Part shown: positions 36,232 to 41,580 of the stretch, one piece after another
How positions within the stretch are numbered: position 1 is the first letter of the stretch
Layout: every line of letters begins with the position of its first letter
Assembly: GCA_938003955.1 (NCBI GenBank)
Contig: CALKXE010000055.1
Location: forward strand, 1 to 41,580
Length of the DNA stretch: 41,580 bases
Direction: 5' to 3'
Origin: an uncultured Saprospiraceae bacterium
Lineage (GTDB): Bacteria > Bacteroidota > Bacteroidia > Chitinophagales > Saprospiraceae
Program-made: the position numbers and the translations under genes
The notes under the pieces: generated by a model
The model's database searches: none
The model's input: only the letters and a program-made list of their open reading frames with translations
Told to the model about the DNA's origin: nothing

Positions 36232-39200
36232 TCAAAAAGTAAAATTCATTTTTGTGAGGCCTCTTATGCCATCGATTCCTATTTGCATTGTTTGCCATGG
36301 ATACTTGAACCTGCCTACGAAGTCAATGTTTCTATCATTTGGTACACCACTATAAGCTTCCGCAAAAGTATCTGGATAGACATTGAATATATTGAGCACC
36401 CCAACTTGCCATTGAATATTAGGTCGTATGGAGTAGGTGAGAGACCAATTTGTCAATGTTTTAGGAGAATATCTTGCATCATCCGCTGGATCATTAGGAT
36501 GTTTGTACGTTACCGAACCGAAATAATTTAGGCCTACAGTAGTTGATATATCTCCTTGTGAATATGTAATATTATATAAGATTTTCTGTCTAGGTCTCCA
36601 TGTTTCCAATCGTGAAATATCTTCTCTAGAGAACACTTCATCCATCAGATCATTACCTTCTATGAAGTCTGGTAAGTTGACACTCATAACCTCTGTTTTG
36701 CTAAAGTTGGCCGCAATGCTACTTTGGATATGACCTTCGCCTATTGATATTTTACTTAGGTTAAATATCAAATCAATGCCTGAAGTTGATGTGTTCACAG
36801 CATTCAAAAAGAAGCCAGCTGATTCAGTATTTATATTATTCAAAAACTGATTGATAAGAGAGTTCTCATCTGGCTGCATTCCTATTTGCCCAGACAAAAC
36901 AACTCTGTCATGTACATCTATTTTGTAGAGGTCAGCAGAAAAACTTATCTTATCAGACAGTCGATATGTAAATCCTGCACCAAGATTGAATGAGGTCTCA
37001 GGCTTTAATTTAGGAACTTCCAGTAAGGCAAGACTAGGATCTAGGTTATTTAGAATTCTATTTTGTACTATTCCTGTGGGTGTCAGTGTAGTGGTCGTAG
37101 ATGCATAGTATATCTGATGCAGAGATGGTGCTCTGAATCCATTACTTACCGAAGCTCTAAGGTTCAGTTTTTTTGGAATCAACTTATATCTTGCATTCCA
37201 TTTCCAACTCAAGTTAGTTCCGAAATCACTATAATGTTCTACTCTAGCTGCAGCACCAGTCTGAAGGTTGTCATTAATGTCAGTTGTTAACTCAGAATAG
37301 ATACCGATGTTGTTTCTAGTGCCACGTACAGCATCTTTTGGATTTAATCCGCTAAACGATTCAGATCCTATCCTGTCCAGCAAATCTGGAGTTCCATCTC
37401 CATAAGAAGCGAATTCTCCTTCTTTGGTTTGGAAGATTTCTAATCGTTGTTCTGCACCGATAGCAAGCGTAACAGATTTGACGCCTTCGGGGTGAAATGT
37501 CTTAGTGATATCAAGATTGTTTACTAAGTGCTTGAATGAGTGTGTCCCATTATAAAAATCTTTTGGGCTATTCTCAGCCAATGATTGGTTGAATGAATTC
37601 TTGATGAAGTAGTCAATCTTGTTATCACCAAACGTAGAGCTGAGATCCATTTTCCAATCGTTGATACTGTGGCGTATTCCTCCGGATAGGGTATGGTCGG
37701 CAATCTGTGGTGCCATTTCAGGTAAGAAGAAGTCTTGACCGGGATATATCGACTCGAAGCCCGTTACCCAATAAGGTCCTCTTGCAAACTGAGGTGATCT
37801 TCCTCCTCTGTTCATCAGTGTTCCAAATAAGTAAAGTTCTGTATCACTTTTATTATCAAAACTGTAACCTGCATTTATAGTAGCATTAAAAGAGTGTATA
37901 TCAGGCAAACCAACTTGGAAGCCCGCGTTTGGATTTCGATCTAGGTATTGCTCGAATTCATCAAGAGAGAAAATCGATGTTCCCCAGTGATTCGCTTCTG
38001 CTTCTGCACTTGTTATTTTACCTGCGCGCTGAGACCTTTGCTGCTGATAGTAACCAAGTGTAAATGTGGCAAACCCTCTTTCTGTGACATCCAATGAAAA
38101 ACCAAGTGAAGTCTGATAATTCATGCCGTCGCCCTCATGTGTAATGCTGTATCCAGCATTGAAGAAAGGATCTATTTTCTCTTTTAATTCTAAATTTATC
38201 ACGCCAGCAATAGCATCTGATCCATATTGAGCTGCCGCGGCGTCCCTTAGTACATCTATGGATTGTACAGCATCTGGCATAATTGACTTTAAGTCTACTC
38301 CGACTTCACCACGACTAGCGGTTACATAGCTGTACAGTAATGCACTTGTGTTTTTTCGTTTGCCATTGACCAAGACCAATGTCCTACTTGGAAGTAATCC
38401 TTTGAGATCAACAGGGTTGAAGTGTGCGGCTGCATCAGAAACGGGATGTTGCGCGGAGTATAATGATGGGACGATCTGCGCCAGTTGTTGGTCAAGCGTA
38501 TTCTCTCCTGTTTTATTAAGTTGATCTATAGATACGTGATCGATAGGAACTGGAGAGTCGAAGTGTGTAGACGGGAGTCCTCTAGATCCCAAAACGGAAA
38601 CAGAGAATAATAATACGCCTTCTTTTAGTTGTACATCGAGCTCTTCTTCCTTCAAAATTGCCAACTGTTTCGAATCATATCCGGTAAAAGAGACTTCTAG
38701 CTGCTCAGCATTCTTTGGGAGCGTTAGTTGATATCTGCCTTCTTCATCACTGATCGTGCCGTGTGTCGTACCTAAGATTAATATCGATGCACCCACAAGA
38801 GGGGAGCCCTCAATATCTGTTACTGTTCCGACCAGTTGTTTTTCTTTTACTGCGCGACGATTTAACGCTGGTGAATTATTATTTGATCCTATCAGTTTAT
38901 TTTCATAATCCAACTTGCCGATCGTATCATTTCGACGTTGGCTATTTCTGAAGGGACTGTCGTCGGGAGTGTTATGCTTATAGATGGTGTAGAAGTTTAA
39001 TCCTAGGTGCTTATGGCTAAGTCCAGTATTCCAAAGTGCTCTATTTATAGCGGAAGTTAGTTCCTCTTTCTCTACAGGACTAAATTTTACAGATACACTT
39101 TTTACATCTTTAGTATTGTAGGAGAAAATGACATCATATTGATTTTGCATTGCTTTCAAAACCTCGGCTAACGGTCGCTCAACATCAGTAGACGACATAG

Positions 39201-39273
39201 CAACTACTTTATCTTGGATGCCACAGCAAACAAGAAGAAGAATTGCGATAAGCTTTAGTTTAAAGAGGTCCAT
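36232..39273 (-). CDS. TonB-dependent receptor with N-terminal STN signalling domain
   Basis: This 1013-residue receptor has a signal peptide (about 1-26) and an STN/secretin-like domain (about 30-100, RPLAEVLKAMQNQYDVIFSY), which in FecA-type systems contacts the anti-sigma factor. A charged linker, a carboxypeptidase-D-like domain (about 147-220), a plug (about 235-360, VLRDAAAAQYGSDAIAGV) and a barrel ending TKMNFTF follow. It starts 4 bp after the FecR gene, so it is co-transcribed with its own anti-sigma. Ligand binding at the cell surface should pass through FecR to the ECF sigma factor. A second, paralogous receptor follows after 221 bp. Confidence 0.94.
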   Translation of the reverse strand: MDLFKLKLIAILLLVCCGIQDKVVAMSSTDVERPLAEVLKAMQNQYDVIFSYNTKDVKSVSVKFSPVEKEELTSAINRALWNTGLSHKHLGLNFYTIYKHNTPDDSPFRNSQRRNDTIGKLDYENKLIGSNNNSPALNRRAVKEKQLVGTVTDIEGSPLVGASILILGTTHGTISDEEGRYQLTLPKNAEQLEVSFTGYDSKQLAILKEEELDVQLKEGVLLFSVSVLGSRGLPSTHFDSPVPIDHVSIDQLNKTGENTLDQQLAQIVPSLYSAQHPVSDAAAHFNPVDLKGLLPSRTLVLVNGKRKNTSALLYSYVTASRGEVGVDLKSIMPDAVQSIDVLRDAAAAQYGSDAIAGVINLELKEKIDPFFNAGYSITHEGDGMNYQTSLGFSLDVTERGFATFTLGYYQQQRSQRAGKITSAEAEANHWGTSIFSLDEFEQYLDRNPNAGFQVGLPDIHSFNATINAGYSFDNKSDTELYLFGTLMNRGGRSPQFARGPYWVTGFESIYPGQDFFLPEMAPQIADHTLSGGIRHSINDWKMDLSSTFGDNKIDYFIKNSFNQSLAENSPKDFYNGTHSFKHLVNNLDITKTFHPEGVKSVTLAIGAEQRLEIFQTKEGEFASYGDGTPDLLDRIGSESFSGLNPKDAVRGTRNNIGIYSELTTDINDNLQTGAAARVEHYSDFGTNLSWKWNARYKLIPKKLNLRASVSNGFRAPSLHQIYYASTTTTLTPTGIVQNRILNNLDPSLALLEVPKLKPETSFNLGAGFTYRLSDKISFSADLYKIDVHDRVVLSGQIGMQPDENSLINQFLNNINTESAGFFLNAVNTSTSGIDLIFNLSKISIGEGHIQSSIAANFSKTEVMSVNLPDFIEGNDLMDEVFSREDISRLETWRPRQKILYNITYSQGDISTTVGLNYFGSVTYKHPNDPADDARYSPKTLTNWSLTYSIRPNIQWQVGVLNIFNVYPDTFAEAYSGVPNDRNIDFVGRFKYPWQTMQIGIDGIRGLTKMNFTF

Positions 39274-39277
39274 GCTT

Positions 39278-40282
39278 TTATTTAATGATATATTTTGCTT
39301 CTATTTTTTGAATGTCCAATTTGAATATTTCTTTAAGCGTCTCGATAGTGATATCTAGATCTTGCACAGGTATCCCTCCTGTGAATTTTTGATCAGATTC
39401 TTTTTTTGCAATGTCTTCGAAGTTAATGTCATAGACCTTACTTACCACCAAAAGCACTTGCTCCAATGAAGATTCCTCGAATAGGATCACTTTGTCTTTC
39501 CATGCAATATTCTCAAGTGCATCGGATTTTCTATTCTCGATCACTTTGTCATGTTTCTTTGTATAACTCACTAAATATCCAGGTTCCATTTCTAGTAGAT
39601 TCCTCTGACTTTCACCAAGATTTAGTTGCACTTTACCCTCATCTAGGTAGACGCTCGTCTGTTCGTCCTCAGTATTTACATTGAATTGAGTACCTAATAC
39701 TTGCACGACTAGATCATTAGTCGTTACCGTAAATGCCGCATTCTCTAATGGCTTCTTAGTTACATTAAAGAACGCTTCTCCATCCAACTCGACATTCCTT
39801 ACATCATCTTCTAAGTAGCTGAGCGTGGAGTTCTTATTTAGGGTTACTAATGTACCATCTTCGAGAAGGATATCTTTCTGTTCTTCTAGCGTAGTCCAAA
39901 CGATTTCTTGATTGGCTACTCCCGAAGAAGTGTAAGTCCAAAGTCCCAGTCCGGTAATAATCAAAAACGAAGCGGCTATTCGCCAAGCATTTGAAATTCT
40001 GAAAGGAAGTATCTTCGATTTCGCATGTTTTGATTCTGATTCGATCTTGGTACGTAATCGACTTAGAGCTTCTTGACTCCGTTGTTTACTTATCATTTTG
40101 ATCTCAGTATCGAAATGTTCGATAGGTAACTTAGCAAGCTCTGCCAATTCTATATGCTGTGGATGAGCACTAAAATAAGCGTCCCATTTGGCGATGTCTA
40201 CCTTGTTGACTTGTTTTACCCAGTTAGTAAAGCTGGGATCCGCTTGCCATTTTTCTATTAATTCTAATTCTAAAATATTCAT
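39278..40282 (-). CDS. FecR-family anti-sigma factor
   Basis: This 334-residue protein has a cytoplasmic N-terminus (1-98) for sigma binding and one transmembrane helix (about 100-117, RIAASFLIITGLGLWTYT). A periplasmic FecR domain (about 127-220) has LEDGTLVTLNKNSTL, ELDGEAFFNVTKKP and VQVLGTQFNVN, followed by a DUF4974-like C-terminal domain (about 265-334, ILFEESSLEQVLLVVSKVYD). It holds or activates the ECF sigma factor encoded upstream and receives the signal from the STN domain of the receptor encoded 4 bp downstream. Confidence 0.95.
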   Translation of the reverse strand: MNILELELIEKWQADPSFTNWVKQVNKVDIAKWDAYFSAHPQHIELAELAKLPIEHFDTEIKMISKQRSQEALSRLRTKIESESKHAKSKILPFRISNAWRIAASFLIITGLGLWTYTSSGVANQEIVWTTLEEQKDILLEDGTLVTLNKNSTLSYLEDDVRNVELDGEAFFNVTKKPLENAAFTVTTNDLVVQVLGTQFNVNTEDEQTSVYLDEGKVQLNLGESQRNLLEMEPGYLVSYTKKHDKVIENRKSDALENIAWKDKVILFEESSLEQVLLVVSKVYDINFEDIAKKESDQKFTGGIPVQDLDITIETLKEIFKLDIQKIEAKYIIK

Positions 40283-40391
40283 TAATCTTTTCTTTAGGAT
40301 GCTTTGTAATTCATTGACTTGAGCATTCCGTTTTTCTATTACTTATATAGAGTGTATGTTCGTGAATGCATAACATCGATATTTATCTTTT

Positions 40392-40931
40392 TTATGAAAA
40401 AAATATAAAATACAACAAAACCTGCAAGAGTCGATCGGCTGACAATTTCAATTTCTTGAGGGCTTTGTATACCATATTAGCTACTACTTGCGGCTTGATA
40501 CCCATAATTTCTCCTACTTCTTTCCCCGTAAGTCCATTAAAATATTTGAGATAGACAGCTTCTCTCTGTCGCCATGGAAGGTCATTAAGCATATTGACGA
40601 GTGTCTTATTTCTTTCTTGCTGTGATTTTTGAGTGATCAGAAAATCCTCTTGTAGGAATTGCATGTCCGTAGGAATTGCTGATAGTTCTTCGAATTTAAT
40701 AAAAGCCTTTTTCTTCAGAAGAATCCTTCGTCGGAAGGAGGTTAGCAGATATGCTTTTATGTTTTTTATATTGGCTAAATCTATTTCTTTTTGATGAATG
40801 TAGAGAAACAACTCTTGGATACATTCTTCGACAATGTATTCATCTCCAATTATCTTTTTTCCAAAACTAAACAGCAAGGAATGAAACTGAAGAAAGATTT
40901 CATTGAATAATTTCTCCTCTTTTGTTAGCAT
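40392..40931 (-). CDS. ECF-type RNA polymerase sigma factor
   Basis: This 179-residue protein has a region 2 (about 10-75, IIGDEYIVEECIQELFLYIH) and a region 4 helix-turn-helix (about 114-165, LNDLPWRQREAVYLKYFNG and GKEVGEIMGIKPQVVANM). The Bacteroidota FecI-like type is evident from its FecR partner 109 bp downstream. An unusual hydrophobic tail (LLQVLLYFIFFS) follows region 4. It should direct transcription of the receptor operon, possibly including itself; a matching promoter motif could not be defined by eye. Confidence 0.94.
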   Translation of the reverse strand: MLTKEEKLFNEIFLQFHSLLFSFGKKIIGDEYIVEECIQELFLYIHQKEIDLANIKNIKAYLLTSFRRRILLKKKAFIKFEELSAIPTDMQFLQEDFLITQKSQQERNKTLVNMLNDLPWRQREAVYLKYFNGLTGKEVGEIMGIKPQVVANMVYKALKKLKLSADRLLQVLLYFIFFS

Positions 40932-41259
40932 AAATCTATTGTGGTACGACTATAAATTTTGATATTCTTCATCTTACAATTTTACACTTTCGTTTCAATA
41001 AGTTCTAAGCTATCGAAAAACAAATTGCTTTCACATATAAAGAGTCTATTATCTTAAAAGTATAACATCAATCTTACTAATTATACCTCCTTATTTTACA
41101 ATTAAAATAATCCAATGAAGGACTTACCGATCTTCACTGTCGTATCAGTTGCATGATTCATACTGCCCGAGGATAATACGATAATCCGTTTTGCTACCCG
41201 TCGAATGTATATGATTTTTGTGATAAGCAAAATCCTATACTCATTTCGAATTACTTACT
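40932..41259. other. Intergenic region between sigma-factor and EF-hand genes
   Basis: About 330 bp of AT-rich DNA separate the divergent genes. No tRNA, hairpin terminator or convincing gene is visible. A minus-strand frame is open for about 48 codons (41102 to about 41250) but its only ATG (41161) leaves 19 codons. No exact -7 box is seen for the sigma-factor gene. Confidence 0.5.
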
Positions 41260-41267
41260 TATATTTG
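41260..41267 (+). promoter_or_regulatory. -7 promoter box for the EF-hand gene
   Basis: TATATTTG matches TAnnTTTG exactly. A start near 41273 would give a leader of about 50 bases before the ATG at 41327, or almost none before the in-frame ATG at 41279. No clear -33 TTG is present. Confidence 0.55.
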
Positions 41268-41326
41268 AATTTTCGAAAATGATAAACGGAACAAGTCGGA
41301 AACGATTGACAAAAAAACCATCAATT

Positions 41327-41580
41327 ATGGCATCTAAGAAAAACATCCTTTCAAAAATAAGAATTCTAATTACTCAAGGGTTTGCTACTCCAGAAGAGGC
41401 TTTCTCATTCTTCGATAAAAATGATGATGGCTACCTCAATAAGAAGGAACTTAAGAAGCTAGTCAAGAAAGCAAAAGTAAATAGACTGATTTCTGGTATG
41501 GTTGCTGGAAAAATGATTGAAGGGCTTGATAAAGATAAGAACAAGAAGTTCGATTGGTCAGAATTTAAACTTGCAGTGGA
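41327..41580 (+). CDS. EF-hand calcium-binding protein (3' end outside window)
   Basis: The visible 84 codons begin MASKKNILSKIRILI and contain two EF-hand loops: DKNDDGYLNKKE, a near-canonical loop with Asp1, Asn3, Asp5, Gly6 and Glu12, and DKDKNKKFDWSE, which has Lys in place of the usual Gly at position 6. An in-frame ATG at 41279 would add a basic 16-residue leader (MINGTSRKRLTKKPSI), so the start is uncertain. There is no signal peptide, so it is probably a cytoplasmic calcium sensor or buffer. It is divergent from the sigma-factor gene and has its own -7 box. The downstream part is not seen, and more EF-hands are possible. Confidence 0.8.
   Translation, partial: MASKKNILSKIRILITQGFATPEEAFSFFDKNDDGYLNKKELKKLVKKAKVNRLISGMVAGKMIEGLDKDKNKKFDWSEFKLAV

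Noticed and set aside
33323..40931. A SusC/SusD-type polysaccharide utilisation locus
   Set aside because: No SusD-like lipoprotein or glycan enzyme is present; the receptors match the sigma/FecR-linked TonB type instead.
41102..41250. A minus-strand frame open for about 48 codons before the EF-hand gene
   Set aside because: Its only ATG leaves 19 codons, and no promoter or recognised motif supports it.

Overview
This window looks like a chromosomal segment of a Bacteroidota bacterium, most likely a Saprospiria/Saprospiraceae-type marine or freshwater member. The lineage is inferred from several signs: type IX secretion (T9SS) C-terminal sorting domains, HYR-like adhesin repeats, TPR-histidine kinase/LytTR pairs, an ECF sigma/FecR/TonB-receptor cascade, AT-rich DNA, weak Shine-Dalgarno signals, and exact TAnnTTTG (-7) promoter boxes. 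No phage, insertion sequence, CRISPR array, rRNA or tRNA was seen.

Layout, left to right. (1) 1-10.7 kb: the 3' end of a giant secreted repeat protein (at least 3,174 residues visible, 5' end outside the window) with about 25 degenerate HYR-like units. Three units carry inserted extra domains. It ends in two HYR domains, a PKD domain and a T9SS tail, and is followed by a strong terminator and a second, small T9SS cargo protein. (2) 11.2-13.8 kb, minus strand: TPR sensor histidine kinase and LytTR response regulator. (3) 14.4-17.1 kb: VWA protein, an unrecognised exported protein and a DUF2306 membrane protein. (4) 17.2-22.5 kb: envelope genes, namely a Cys-repeat lipoprotein coupled to a small beta-barrel, a membrane-anchored LytTR regulator, an outer-membrane barrel, an S41 protease lipoprotein and a small lipoprotein, closed by a perfect palindromic terminator. 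(5) 22.5-28.2 kb: RluA-type pseudouridine synthase with a long N-terminal extension, MtfA-like M90 metallopeptidase, a membrane TPR-like protein, and a tight minus-strand trio (LysM-M23 peptidase, PadR regulator, membrane M23 peptidase with a HAAS-like N-terminus). (6) 28.4-32.0 kb: guaA, a periplasmic-binding-fold lipoprotein and a TrmH/SpoU methyltransferase, tightly overlapped. (7) 32.0-40.9 kb, minus strand: ECF sigma factor, FecR anti-sigma, an STN-containing TonB receptor, a paralogous TonB receptor without STN, and proline dehydrogenase. (8) The right edge: start of an EF-hand protein.

The genes are mostly cell-envelope functions and their sensors. The sigma/FecR/TonB cluster is a classic trans-envelope signalling unit, in which the STN receptor should sense substrate and the paralogue probably only transports. 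The PadR/HAAS-like/M23 trio looks like a self-regulated wall-remodelling unit and is the least ordinary arrangement in the window. The guaA promoter box lies so close to its start codon that the message may be leaderless.

All calls come from reading the sequence and translations by eye. No database search was run, and domain boundaries are approximate.
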